Below, piece by piece: positions 34,228 through 42,765 of a stretch of 64,000 nt of DNA. Within the stretch, counting starts at the first letter, position 1; each line of letters begins with the position of its first letter. Origin of the DNA: an uncultured bacterium (GTDB lineage Bacteria; Bacteroidota; Bacteroidia; Bacteroidales; Bacteroidaceae); assembly GCA_905215345.1 (NCBI GenBank), contig CAJMPR010000002.1, positions 355,503-419,502 of the forward strand, written 5' to 3'. The position numbers and the translations under genes are program-made. Under the pieces are notes generated by a model. That model saw nothing but the letters and a program-made list of their open reading frames with translations. It was not told the DNA's origin and made no database searches.

Positions 34228-34662
34228 TTACCATCTGTATTCATTACTATAAGAATCGAAAGTGACAACTTCCTTAAGCCCGTACTGTTGGAACAGTCTG
34301 CGGATATACTCTTGGTCTTCGGGTGTAAGAAAGCATTCTTCGCGATAGAAACGGTAATATTTCCCTCTGCCGAAGTGGGCGATTAATTGGCTCTTTAGTG
34401 CCGGAACATTCTTGTGCGGAACTTCGTCGAACAAATGGCTGATTCCCCATGCCACATGTATTTTCTGTGTTGATTGGAAGAAAGAGCATTGATTAGTGTC
34501 TTCGGGGATGCATAAGGGATTGATGATACTGATGGAGGGGTACTTAGGCGTATCGTGAATGGCGGCAAGGCGGTGCAGGCAGTTTTCTCCTTTAGTGCAT
34601 TGAGTGTTAAAGCAACGGGCATAGCTATAAGGAGCCAAAGGAGTCTCGGATGTATGTTTCAT
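34228..34662 (-). CDS. DUF6078-like hypothetical protein
   Basis: 144 residues with an N-terminal cysteine cluster (YARCFNTQCTKGENCLHRLAA: Cys at 17, 22 and 28), a VAWGISHLFDEVP segment and a C-terminal basic GRGKYYRFYREECFLTPEDQ block. This pattern matches small Bacteroides proteins of the DUF6078 type, usually found in several copies per genome; function unknown. No signal peptide. The family name is from memory and not checked. Confidence 0.75.
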   Translation of the reverse strand: MKHTSETPLAPYSYARCFNTQCTKGENCLHRLAAIHDTPKYPSISIINPLCIPEDTNQCSFFQSTQKIHVAWGISHLFDEVPHKNVPALKSQLIAHFGRGKYYRFYREECFLTPEDQEYIRRLFQQYGLKEVVTFDSYSNEYRW

Positions 34663-34717
34663 ATCTGTATAAATTTATATATCGGTAAAGGTATGAAATT
34701 TTAGCTTTATATAAAAG

Positions 34718-34759
34718 TGAAAAAGATGGAGAGTGTAAGAAAAAAACGTCATCTTTTCA
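34718..34759 (-). terminator. Relic hairpin homologous to the mob-region terminator
   Basis: TGAAAAAGATG (34718-34728) pairs with CATCTTTTCA (34750-34759). The same hairpin, in the same position after the same 3' gene end, occurs at 52088-52125. It is therefore part of the mobile-element relic. Confidence 0.6.
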
Positions 34760-34872
34760 ACTGATTGATATTCTATTGCTTCGGAACTGTTCGGCTTGTG
34801 CTTCTTTGAGTAAGGCTTTCTTTTTTCGCTCTGCATTGAAACTAACATTTGGTCGTAGCTCTGCTCGGACAT
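34757..34872 (-). pseudogene. Fused 3' ends of two mobile-element genes (relic)
   Basis: The first part of the frame reads SEQSYDQMLVSMQ, matching SEQNYDQMLASMQ at the C-terminus of the HTH gene at 56706. About 50 bases later, in another frame, it reads LLKEAQAEQ, matching RLKEAQAEQ at the C-terminus of the coiled-coil gene at 52139, and ends before the same type of hairpin. The genes between them in the intact element (DUF3987, toprim, mobC, mobA) are missing. This is a deletion relic of a related element and not a working gene. Confidence 0.8.
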
Positions 34873-34883
34873 TTCGTTTTGAT

Positions 34884-35453
34884 TTAATAGTATTTGCCAA
34901 TTCCTCCGAATCCTGTGATTGTTTTGTTTTCTTTCGTTTTATTGATAAAGTTGTTTAATCGTTTCTTAAATTCTTCCGGTCGTTTTCTCGCTGCTTCAAT
35001 ATATGCAATGCGGATACGTTTATATGTATCGGAGAATCGTTGATAATTTTGCCATATTCCTTTATCCTCTCTCAACTTGTCCATTATGTCGTCGGGAAAT
35101 ATAAATGGCTGGGACAATACCTTTCGTATCTTATCCTCAAATTTGGGGTGTATCATCCTGTTTTCCATCAACCACCGGAGTCTCTCTTTGTTGGCTTGCG
35201 AATATGTACTTTTAGGGTTTCGGGGTGTGAAATGCTGAATTTTATGCTCTTTGTCAAGCGACTTTATTGTACTGTCAATCCACTCGAAACAAAGGGCTTC
35301 TTCAACAGCGTCATTGTATATCACACTTTTTTCGCTTGAAGATTTGTTGGGAAATACAAACCAGATTTCATTCTCTGTATCAAAATTCTCGGTAAGCCAT
35401 GCTCGCCAATCTTCCCGATTTTCAAAGTATTTTATATTATTCTCTGAGGTCAT
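34884..35453 (-). CDS. YdeI/OmpD-associated family protein
   Basis: 189 residues matching the YdeI/OmpD-associated (bacteriocin-protection) family in length and pattern. It starts with FENREDWRAWLTENF, then EIWFVFPNKSS, and has EALCFEWIDSTIKSLD and FTPRNPKSTYSQANKERL. The C-terminal part (about 125-185) is the second helical domain with EAARKRPEEFKKRL. Cytoplasmic; molecular role not established. It lies between the relic at 34.8 kb and the left boundary repeat. A TATCTTTG box at 35738-35745 could be its distant promoter. Confidence 0.9.
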   Translation of the reverse strand: MTSENNIKYFENREDWRAWLTENFDTENEIWFVFPNKSSSEKSVIYNDAVEEALCFEWIDSTIKSLDKEHKIQHFTPRNPKSTYSQANKERLRWLMENRMIHPKFEDKIRKVLSQPFIFPDDIMDKLREDKGIWQNYQRFSDTYKRIRIAYIEAARKRPEEFKKRLNNFINKTKENKTITGFGGIGKYY

Positions 35454-35476
35454 ATGAATCCATAGTCATTTATACT

Positions 35477-35520
35477 GATTGTTGGTAATCAGCAATTACT
35501 TCCCGATGCAGCATATTTAT
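35477..35520 (+). repeat. Candidate left attachment site of the island
   Basis: 44 bp that match 63920-63963 in direct orientation at 35 of 44 positions, including exact GTTGGTAATCA and CCGATGCAG blocks. The pair encloses about 28.4 kb containing one integrase gene near the far end. The remaining mismatches mean it may be an older or related site instead of the exact crossover. Confidence 0.5.
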
Positions 35521-35922
35521 ACTATTGAGTATTAGCGTTTTCGCCTTTTAAACGGTACAAAGCTTGTTTTTACAATTACATTGAAAGTACTGGGAAATTC
35601 AATGTGTTGGTTCTCAGTGTTTTCGATATACGTGTTGTACCGTGTTTTTTCAGCCCTTTTGTAATCGGTAGCAATCAATTTGAAATAGTTGATTTTCAAA
35701 CCTTTCTCGCTATGGGGTTACAAATGGTTTGCAGGGGCAAAGATATGAAAAATGAAGCAAATGGTTTACAAAAGTGTAGAACTTTTGTACAAGTATACTA
35801 CATATTTGATTATTTGTAGTGCTTTTGTACAGTAATGAAAGAATCGCAAAATGAATTCAGATAAAGAGTTTACTCTATTTTTTCATGTTTCAAAATCAGG
35901 GCTCTGTTTCTCTATTATTGCG
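35521..35922. other. Gene-free region inside the left boundary
   Basis: No coding sequence is supported. It contains a short hairpin ACAAAAG/CTTTTGT near 35768 and the minus-strand TATCTTTG box at 35738-35745. This is the space between the methyltransferase stop and the boundary repeat. Confidence 0.5.
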
Positions 35923-36702
35923 TCACTTATCATTATCTCCCAAATGGTTTAATGACAAAATATATATCTGCTTTTCCGATTTGTCATCAAACGATTCTTC
36001 TTCAAAACCTCCAAACTTGTGCACAATGTTAAACCCAGCTCGTTCCAGATATGAATCCAATTCTTGTGGGAAAAACAATCGCATATCCAGATTTTGGGTT
36101 GAATGAAACTCTCCGTTTATAAAATAGTGCCACTCAATACGGTTAATTTGGGTTGCACTCTCGTAACGCATGGTTTGTTTTATCAAAACTTCTCGACCAT
36201 CGTCCGTTGTGTATTCGGCAATCACTGCTTGACCTTTTTCGTTCTCGGCAATATATTGAATGTTGGGATTAAAGCAATCCAATAGAAATAGACCTCCTTC
36301 TTTGAGATGGTTCTTAACACACGCTAGCGCCTTAAACAAATCTTCGTTTCGGTATAAATGGTGGATTGAGTTAAACGGAATAAAGATAAGGTCGAATTTC
36401 CCTTGCAAGTCAAGTGCTCTAATATCCGCTTCAATGAAATTAATCTCTAATCCCGCTTCGGTAGCTTTCGACTTTGCTTGCTCAAGCATTGACGGAGTGT
36501 AATCTACTCCGCAAATATTGTATCCCTCTTGTGCAATTGGAATAGTGAGCCTACCCGTACCACAGCAGAGTTCAAGTATTCGAGCCTCTTTGTTGGTTGG
36601 GAGCCACTTTTTATAGAATTGAAAATCCGAGAGAAAGGTATTCAATCCATCGTAAATATTTGCGTCGTATATCAATTCGCCGACTTTATAATCTGTATTC
36701 AT
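35923..36702 (-). CDS. Class I SAM-dependent methyltransferase
   Basis: 259 residues. The SAM motifs are visible: motif I ILELCCGTGRLTIPIA, motif II VDYTPSML with the acidic ribose-binding end, motif IV FDLIFIPFNSIHHL. The fold is typical of small-molecule methyltransferases; the substrate is unknown. Its ATG overlaps the TGA of the upstream alpha/beta-hydrolase frame (ATGA, 36699-36702), which shows the two were translationally coupled before that gene was interrupted. Confidence 0.93.
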   Translation of the reverse strand: MNTDYKVGELIYDANIYDGLNTFLSDFQFYKKWLPTNKEARILELCCGTGRLTIPIAQEGYNICGVDYTPSMLEQAKSKATEAGLEINFIEADIRALDLQGKFDLIFIPFNSIHHLYRNEDLFKALACVKNHLKEGGLFLLDCFNPNIQYIAENEKGQAVIAEYTTDDGREVLIKQTMRYESATQINRIEWHYFINGEFHSTQNLDMRLFFPQELDSYLERAGFNIVHKFGGFEEESFDDKSEKQIYILSLNHLGDNDK

Positions 36703-37427
36703 TTTAGAAATTTATATAGATAGTGAAGTATTGTATCGTGTTGCTCTCTTTTCCCTTTGTTATCCATATCCCCATGTTTTATATCATCTAATTGAATAAC
36801 AGAGATATGATACTTCTGTTGTTCTTCTACTGTCGGAATTACATCTTCATCTGCTTCGTAGTCTGAGCCTCGCAAAGTGTAAACTTGGGGAGAACTGCAT
36901 CATGGCATCATCATTCTTCTGTGATCTAAAGATATAATCTTTTGAGCCATCATTGGATGTTTGGCTGCAAATAACATTGCCATATCCCCACCGTTGGAAT
37001 GTCCCATAATAGTAATGTTATTCCAACTCAGTTTGGGCTTGAGTTTCTTGAACTCTTTGATGGTAAACAATATATTCTCAACACCTCTTTCCCAGTTGGG
37101 CATTCGTGTTTCCATAAAGTTGCCACTCATCGCCAACGGCAGGTCATTTGGCAATTCATGCTGAATACTGATTACGTAGTAACCTTTCATTGCTAATGGT
37201 TTTGTCAAACATGAATATGATATATACGAATCGGGCGCATTTTGCCCATATCCATGACTGAATATAATGACCGGAGTATGTTTGTTTACGTGCTTTGGTT
37301 CATATATAGCAATTGGAACAATGCGCTCTCTTTGTGCATCATATAAATTTACTGTATATTCAGTTTGCGCAAATAGACGTAAAGTGCAAAACAAGAATCC
37401 TATGAGGAGTATGTTTCTATTTTTCAT
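36699..37427 (-). pseudogene. Alpha/beta hydrolase interrupted by one in-frame TGA
   Basis: The frame opens at 37427 with a Sec signal (ending LFAQ) and shows a serine-hydrolase core: oxyanion HGYGQ and nucleophile elbow GHSNGGD. It stops at TGA 36902-36900 after 175 residues, yet the same frame continues with good protein sequence (SSPQVYTLRGSDYEAD, later KHGDMDN with the expected catalytic His) to a natural TGA at 36699 that overlaps the next gene. A single CGA-to-TGA change (Arg) explains it. Without the acid and His the short product should be inactive. Confidence 0.8.
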
Positions 37428-38217
37428 TTTGTTCTTTTGATATTGATACTGTTCTTTGATTATACTGTTTCAAAAATTCCATTTCACCGGCTTGTTTTAA
37501 TAGTTTTTGATTGGCAACAAAGTCTTGTCCATATTTCAGCCATCGTTTTGCGAAGCTTTTAAATTTTGTACATGGAAAGACTGTACATTGATAACAATAA
37601 GTGATTCCTTTTTTTGTACAACAAAGATGAAATGTTTTACATCTCTCACACCTTTCTTTGTTTTGCTCAGCGCCTAAACAGGGTTTCTTGTCTCGCGTAT
37701 AAGTCGGACAACCACCACAAAATACACCGCAGGCAGGAACACGACCGTAATAGGTTTTTATGATGATGCTCTCTGGAATATTCCGTTTTAAATATACCAT
37801 ATCTTTCAGCAATACCCCATCTTCAAACATCTGATGATCGTAGTTGTCAGTGAAGAAGTTTTCTATTCGATGTGAATATTCAAATCCACAACTTTTATAG
37901 AAGCCAACTGCATTTGGCACATCACCCGTACCAACTATCATTTGAGTGAATTTTCTCGAATAGTACTCTATCAAATAGTTTATTAGCTTTTTGCCATACC
38001 CCTTCCGTTGAAATTCAGGAGTAACAGCAATATTTTTGAGTTCACAAACATTGTCTCCTTCATCTGTTACCACGCAGACCGCCTTCACGCCATTTTCTTC
38101 AAGCACAAACAGTTCGCCACGCTCCAAGTAACGGTCGATCATAGACTCCTGCTCGTCAGCAAGTAACAGCAGGTCTAAATATTGTTTCTTATTCTCTGTT
38201 TGTTGAATTATATTCAT
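37417..38217 (-). CDS. GNAT acetyltransferase fused to a DUF3795 cysteine-rich domain
   Basis: 266 residues. Residues 1 to about 145 are a GNAT fold with the acetyl-CoA loop FQRKGYGKKLI and FYKSCGFEYSHR. Residues about 155-250 are a DUF3795-like domain: CGVFCGGCPTY, then CERCKTFHLCCTKKG and CYQCTVFPCTKF, at least ten cysteines that likely bind zinc or an Fe-S cluster. The end overlaps the hydrolase start by 11 bp. The target is unknown; the cysteine domain may recognise the substrate. Confidence 0.9.
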   Translation of the reverse strand: MNIIQQTENKKQYLDLLLLADEQESMIDRYLERGELFVLEENGVKAVCVVTDEGDNVCELKNIAVTPEFQRKGYGKKLINYLIEYYSRKFTQMIVGTGDVPNAVGFYKSCGFEYSHRIENFFTDNYDHQMFEDGVLLKDMVYLKRNIPESIIIKTYYGRVPACGVFCGGCPTYTRDKKPCLGAEQNKERCERCKTFHLCCTKKGITYCYQCTVFPCTKFKSFAKRWLKYGQDFVANQKLLKQAGEMEFLKQYNQRTVSISKEQNEK

Positions 38218-38235
38218 TTTAATTATTCGTTCTGT

Positions 38236-39003
38236 TTATTGCAACTCTATAAATCGACTTGCACTGAATCCCTCTGCTTGTCCTCCATTGAACAAATATC
38301 CTAACTGATTGGATACGATTTTAGTGGTACCTATCTCGGTATCAATATTCTTGTGAGAATGACCATATATCCAATAATCAATTCTACTATCGGCAATGAA
38401 GTTGCCCAGTTCTGTTACATAGGCATTATTCATACTATCATTTATTCGCTCTTTGGCAACCGCTTGAAAAGTTGGTAGGTGATGGGTTGCAACAACAATA
38501 TGCTTAGCAGTACTTTCTAGAACGCTTTGTTTGATAAAGGAAAGACACTTTTCATGCTCTACATTAAAATCCTCAATGCGTAAACGATGTTTGTCATATA
38601 ATATTTGGCAGAAATCGTTCATTCCTCTGAATACATTAAATTCATTCTCGGCAGGAATATGCGACCATAAAGTAGAGAGGACAATATCCACATCATCTAT
38701 ACGCACTACCTTATTATAGTAATAACCTACATTGTCGAGAAACGTATATTGCCAAGAGTCACCACGAACACTCACATCACCATTGTTATAAAACTCATGG
38801 TTACCCGGCACCAGCATCACTTGCTGATAGTTCTGAGAAGCCCACTTCCAAAACTTAATATTTGGCATAGTTCTATCTTTCAAGTAGAAAGTATCTCCGG
38901 CCAATATCAGAATCTCCCCAGTCACTTCAAAAGGGATGCTCTGAACATAAGCCAAATTCTCTTTGAATTCCAAATGCAGGTCGGATGCAAACTGTATGCG
39001 CAT
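38236..39003 (-). CDS. Calcineurin-like metallophosphoesterase
   Basis: 255 residues with all metal-binding blocks: ASDLHLEF (Asp, His), LAGDTF (Asp), VPGNHEFY (Asn-His), ATHHLP (His) and YGHSHKN (His-x-His). Cytoplasmic dinuclear metal phosphodiesterase or phosphatase; the substrate is not evident. It lies 18 bp before the GNAT-DUF3795 gene and 42 bp after RhuM on the same strand, so it could share the long transcript. Confidence 0.93.
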   Translation of the reverse strand: MRIQFASDLHLEFKENLAYVQSIPFEVTGEILILAGDTFYLKDRTMPNIKFWKWASQNYQQVMLVPGNHEFYNNGDVSVRGDSWQYTFLDNVGYYYNKVVRIDDVDIVLSTLWSHIPAENEFNVFRGMNDFCQILYDKHRLRIEDFNVEHEKCLSFIKQSVLESTAKHIVVATHHLPTFQAVAKERINDSMNNAYVTELGNFIADSRIDYWIYGHSHKNIDTEIGTTKIVSNQLGYLFNGGQAEGFSASRFIELQ

Positions 39004-39045
39004 AGGATGTTGCTTTTTTATTGCTACTTATCTGCTTTTATAGTT

Positions 39046-40041
39046 CTATTTTTTCAACTTCTTTTGCGTTTCCTCAAACGATTCAAGAAAGTGGATTTCT
39101 ACTGGCGATAGTTCATATTGTATACGCTCTTTGAACTGATCGTATTCGTTATATGCTTTTAACTTAGCCATTTCAGCGGAAACTACCCCTACGTGATGGA
39201 GTAACTCCTTGCCCGATAGCTTCAGGAAGTCATCCAACTTGCTCAGCCAGTCCTTCATGTACATGGGGCGTTTGTCTAACGCTTGTAGCTCGGCAAAGTC
39301 CAGATAGAGTGAGACTATCCGGTTTAACGTGTCAATCTCCTCTTTAGAAAGATAATTCTTGGCAATATTCGTATCCGACTTATGGGGCAAACAACCTGTC
39401 CATGAGGTTAGTCCCATAAAATCTTTCTGTGCATCCGCACGACTATAAATCAGCTCGGCTGCTGTTTTCCCATGCACAGCATAGTGCATTTTGTTCTGGA
39501 CGGATGCGAAGAACTCCTTGGTTACTTCACTATGTGGATCATAATCGATACTGAGAGCATAGATCTCCAATACCTTCCGATAGAACAGCTTTTCTGAAGA
39601 ACGGATATCACGGATGCGAGAGAGTAGTTCATCAAAGTAATTGCCTCCACCACCACGCTTTAGACGCTCGTCGTCCATGGCAAAGCCCTTTATCATATAT
39701 TCCTTGAGCACTTGTGTCGCCCAGATACGGAAGTGAGTGCCTTGTAGAGAGTTTACACGATAACCTACTGAGATAATCATGTCCAGATTGTAGTAATCTA
39801 TATTCCGTTCGACCTTTCTGTCTCCTTCTTTTTGAACTGTTGCAAATTTTGCAACAGTTGCTTCCTGGTTCAGTTCGCCCTCTTCAAATATATTCTTTAT
39901 ATGTCTTGAAATAGTCGACTTATTTCGCTGGAACAGTTCTGCGATTTGATCCAATGACAGCCATAAAGTTTCATCTTTGAGATTGACTTCCAGCTTCTTT
40001 TTCCCGTCGGGAGTGGTGTAGATTAATATGTTGTTGTTCAT
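39046..40041 (-). CDS. RhuM-family (virulence/KilA-like) protein
   Basis: 331 residues. It has the RhuM architecture: an N-terminal helix-turn-helix (WLSLDQIAELFQRNKSTISR, about 27-46), the conserved central YYNLDMIISVGYRVNS and FRIWATQVLKEYMIKGFA, and a C-terminal region with LTSWTGCLPHKSD. RhuM proteins occur in R-M, toxin-antitoxin and pathogenicity islands; the activity is not established, though DNA binding is likely. It is the last gene of the defence operon, 61 bp after Fic. Confidence 0.9.
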   Translation of the reverse strand: MNNNILIYTTPDGKKKLEVNLKDETLWLSLDQIAELFQRNKSTISRHIKNIFEEGELNQEATVAKFATVQKEGDRKVERNIDYYNLDMIISVGYRVNSLQGTHFRIWATQVLKEYMIKGFAMDDERLKRGGGGNYFDELLSRIRDIRSSEKLFYRKVLEIYALSIDYDPHSEVTKEFFASVQNKMHYAVHGKTAAELIYSRADAQKDFMGLTSWTGCLPHKSDTNIAKNYLSKEEIDTLNRIVSLYLDFAELQALDKRPMYMKDWLSKLDDFLKLSGKELLHHVGVVSAEMAKLKAYNEYDQFKERIQYELSPVEIHFLESFEETQKKLKK

Positions 40042-40102
40042 GATTTCATTTGTTGCTTCAATCGTTTACGAATTTGTGTCATTCATTTATGCTTTTGTTG
40101 CA

Positions 40103-41134
40103 TTATGATTGCTCTATTACCTCCCAATGTCCCGACTTGTTAGAACCAATACGCTTGATTAGCCCTTTTCCCTTTAGGGTTGCCATAATACGTTCCCCTT
40201 GTCGTAAGGAGACAGAAAGCGATTCGGCAACCTCTTTTGCGGTTGTTCGGTTGTTAATCCGAATAAGTTCTAATACACGTTGCTCGTTTATGCCGACATT
40301 TATACCGACATTTATGCCGACATCGGCACGAGGCTCTAAACCGTCATCCTCTATTGATGCCTGATAATTAAGAATTGTTTGCTCCAAGTTGCGTATATGT
40401 TCATCAAACATAAAGTTTCGAAATAGCTCTATATCATCATTTTCACGAGTAGCGATAAGAGCCTCTATATATTCGGCTTTACGGTCTTTGTTGATATTGG
40501 AAGGGATAATCCCGTACTCAAACTGCAATTGATTCATTAGCAATCTGCACATTCTACCGTTCCCATCAGCCCAGGGATGGATAGTTACCAAATGAAAATG
40601 GGAATCAAAGCTCAGCTTGTAGCATTCAATAACATTCGCCTTTGAAAGAGTCTTTCGTCTTTGATTAATACTTTCACAAAGTTCTGCCAGCTTTGTAGGT
40701 ACCTTAGAATAATTCATATAAGAACGTCCTCCGGTGCCAGCCATGACATTCAGTAAACGCAGATCTCCATTTGCTGACGAAAATTCGCCCAAAGCCGTTT
40801 GATAAGTCGTTCCCGTATTCTTTAGAACAATAGAAGACAACAGTTTGAGCATCTCCACAGAAATATCGCTATGGTTCTTTGCAAAGACAATAGATTGTTC
40901 GTATGCTGCTTTCAAATCTAAGTTCATCAGTTGCTCAGTCATCGAACGACCTTTGGCACTTATGCCTTCATCAAATAGAAGTTGGTTTTCTATTTCGGTG
41001 ACGGTAGAACCCTCAATAGCTGTTGAATGGGTAATAATAGAGTATAGATAGAACTTGTTGTAGTCTATCTGTTGGTCTATACCCAACTCTTTAAATTGAG
41101 CCAATAGGGATAATATTTTCTGTTCTCTGTTCAT
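40103..41134 (-). CDS. Fic-family AMP-transferase (class II) with winged-helix tail
   Basis: 343 residues. The active-site loop reads HPWADGNGRMCR (about 182-194), the complete Fic core HxxxxGNGR with His for AMP transfer. An N-terminal inhibitory motif S-xxx-E-G (Ser37, Glu41, Gly42) marks class II, self-inhibited Fic. The C-terminus is a winged helix (NNRTTAKEVAESLSVS). Before it a 12-bp tandem repeat (40287-40322) encodes repeated GINV units as a linker. The target protein is unknown; within the defence operon a role as abortive-infection effector is possible. Confidence 0.93.
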   Translation of the reverse strand: MNREQKILSLLAQFKELGIDQQIDYNKFYLYSIITHSTAIEGSTVTEIENQLLFDEGISAKGRSMTEQLMNLDLKAAYEQSIVFAKNHSDISVEMLKLLSSIVLKNTGTTYQTALGEFSSANGDLRLLNVMAGTGGRSYMNYSKVPTKLAELCESINQRRKTLSKANVIECYKLSFDSHFHLVTIHPWADGNGRMCRLLMNQLQFEYGIIPSNINKDRKAEYIEALIATRENDDIELFRNFMFDEHIRNLEQTILNYQASIEDDGLEPRADVGINVGINVGINEQRVLELIRINNRTTAKEVAESLSVSLRQGERIMATLKGKGLIKRIGSNKSGHWEVIEQS

Positions 41135-41162
41135 AATAGGCTAACTTGCTTGCATTATGAAT

Positions 41163-41438
41163 TTACTTTAATATTTTTGTCAACGCATCTGCAATAGTTC
41201 CACCTTTCTTGATTACGTCAATTATCACTTGATTCTTATTGGTAGCTGCATTGATTTTACTTTCAAGTTGTGCAACAATGGTTTTATCAACAGTGCTCTT
41301 TTTAAGTTCTGTGATAATTGTAGTGAAAGCAGAAGTACCCATAATTTTCAGTCTTTCTTCTGCTGTTTTTGCTAATGCTTCTTGCATAGCTTGATTTGAT
41401 GCTTTGTTAAAAATAGCATCATCTAATTTTAGTGCCAT
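41163..41438 (-). CDS. Small helical protein of unknown function
   Basis: 91 residues, no cysteine, no signal, no membrane segment, all helix-forming (FNKASNQAMQEALAKTAEER, then LESKINAATNKNQVIID). I do not recognise it. Only 1 bp separates it from the lipoprotein stop and 28 bp from Fic, so it is in the same transcript and may be a partner of one of them. Confidence 0.7.
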   Translation of the reverse strand: MALKLDDAIFNKASNQAMQEALAKTAEERLKIMGTSAFTTIITELKKSTVDKTIVAQLESKINAATNKNQVIIDVIKKGGTIADALTKILK

Positions 41439-41439
41439 A

Positions 41440-42081
41440 TTATTTTATCTTTTTTATGATGTTGTTAATCTTATCTGCATTTTTTTCGTATGCATCTATA
41501 CCTTTTTTGATTGAGTTTAATTTGCCGTCGATATTTTGTAGCGAACTTGTGACAATAGAATCAAGTCTATTAACATCAATAACTTTAGATGCCAGAGCCT
41601 TATAAGCTTCTTGCATCGTATTTGCAGAAGCAATATTACGTGTGACAGTGCTATTCATTTGAATTGCTGTATTAAATTCGTCATTAAATGACTTCAAAAC
41701 TCGTAATCGTTCTTCTCTTATAGGTAAAAGGAGCGAATCCTTGGTCTCTTTATATTGTTTTTGAATATTTTTGTTCAACCATATTATAACCTCCAATCGT
41801 TCTTTATAATTATCATTAGCAACCATTTCATCCCAAACATTTTGGATCGATGGATTTTTGAATAAGCCATTCAGGTATTCTGGAAATAATGTATTGTCAA
41901 TATGGATAATCATATTCTGTTCCTGTGCATCGAATACAGCATTTATTACTGATTCATTAGCCTGTTTTAGAGCATAGAGTTGCTGTTCTAGTTGGATAGA
42001 CATTTCAACGGAAGCTCTTGGGATAGTAGCACAACCTGTTAGCAGGATTGTTGCTAGAATAATTAAATAAAGTCGTTTCAT
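41440..42081 (-). CDS. Putative lipoprotein with helical periplasmic domain
   Basis: 213 residues from the ATG at 42081, which gives a clean type II signal (MKRLYLIILATILLTGC, Cys17); an earlier in-frame start at 42108 lacks one. The mature part is helical with heptad-like stretches (ENITS-type repeats absent), ending LNSIKKGIDAYEKNADKI. No family recognised. A surface or periplasmic lipoprotein within a restriction/Kiwa operon is unusual and would act at the envelope. Confidence 0.75.
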   Translation of the reverse strand: MKRLYLIILATILLTGCATIPRASVEMSIQLEQQLYALKQANESVINAVFDAQEQNMIIHIDNTLFPEYLNGLFKNPSIQNVWDEMVANDNYKERLEVIIWLNKNIQKQYKETKDSLLLPIREERLRVLKSFNDEFNTAIQMNSTVTRNIASANTMQEAYKALASKVIDVNRLDSIVTSSLQNIDGKLNSIKKGIDAYEKNADKINNIIKKIK

Positions 42082-42111
42082 ATTTATTGCAATTTTATCA
42101 TTAAGCATATT

Positions 42112-42765
42112 TTATTCTTCTAATGAATAAGTTTCATCATAAATATCCCTAAGATTCTTACTTTCATATTCCCAGTAAGTCGTAGGTTGAAGAGCGTGAG
42201 TTATTCCCAATAGCTTTTTGGTAACAGCTGTAAGCGATAACTCCTCACCATTGTATGAAACTTTTTTATCTCCTGAAATTATGACTTGTATCGAAGGGTC
42301 TTTCACAAAAACAAGTTTGGAACCTACATTAATCCCCATCTCTCGATAATTCATTGGAGGACGACGAGTTGATTTTATCTTTTCTCCGGCAACCTTATCC
42401 TCAGGGGTTAGATCGTTTTCAATTTCGGCGGTCACCTCATTAGTAATATCTTTTCGGTCAAAAAGTTCCAAAATAGCCGTAGCTTGTTCAGATTTGATGC
42501 TAAAGAATTCACGATTTGCATTTATCCGATTCGGTTCAAATGCTTTATGAAGTGCCTTTTCTATTTTGGCACAATCCGAAGCTTTTACTTCACACGCATA
42601 TACGCAATCAAACGGCACAGGAACACCTGTGCTGTAAAGCTCCTTCATTCGAGTATCAATACTTTCACGTGTAGTCATTCCAATTTTAACCAATCCCGGC
42701 ATTGCCGAGTTAGTTAGAACATAGACTATTCCTTTATTATTATCTTGTTTCGCCATGATTTTCAT
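42112..42765 (-). CDS. GIY-YIG nuclease (T5orf172-like) with RAMA-like C-terminus
   Basis: 217 residues. The N-terminal T5orf172/MUG113-type GIY-YIG domain shows GIVYVLTN (about 12-19) and VKIGMT (26-31), with REFFS carrying the catalytic Glu near 87. The C-terminal segment (about 150-210) has VSYNGEELSLTAVTKKLLG and TTYWEYE, similar to RAMA-type modules that accompany restriction and methylase genes. It starts within the hsdR stop (ATGA overlap), so it belongs to the R-M operon and may act on foreign DNA. Confidence 0.85.
   Translation of the reverse strand: MKIMAKQDNNKGIVYVLTNSAMPGLVKIGMTTRESIDTRMKELYSTGVPVPFDCVYACEVKASDCAKIEKALHKAFEPNRINANREFFSIKSEQATAILELFDRKDITNEVTAEIENDLTPEDKVAGEKIKSTRRPPMNYREMGINVGSKLVFVKDPSIQVIISGDKKVSYNGEELSLTAVTKKLLGITHALQPTTYWEYESKNLRDIYDETYSLEE

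Noticed and set aside
36900..36902. TGA as a selenocysteine codon
   Set aside because: The position is not a catalytic residue of alpha/beta hydrolases, no SECIS-like hairpin was seen directly after it, and a CGA-to-TGA change explains it.
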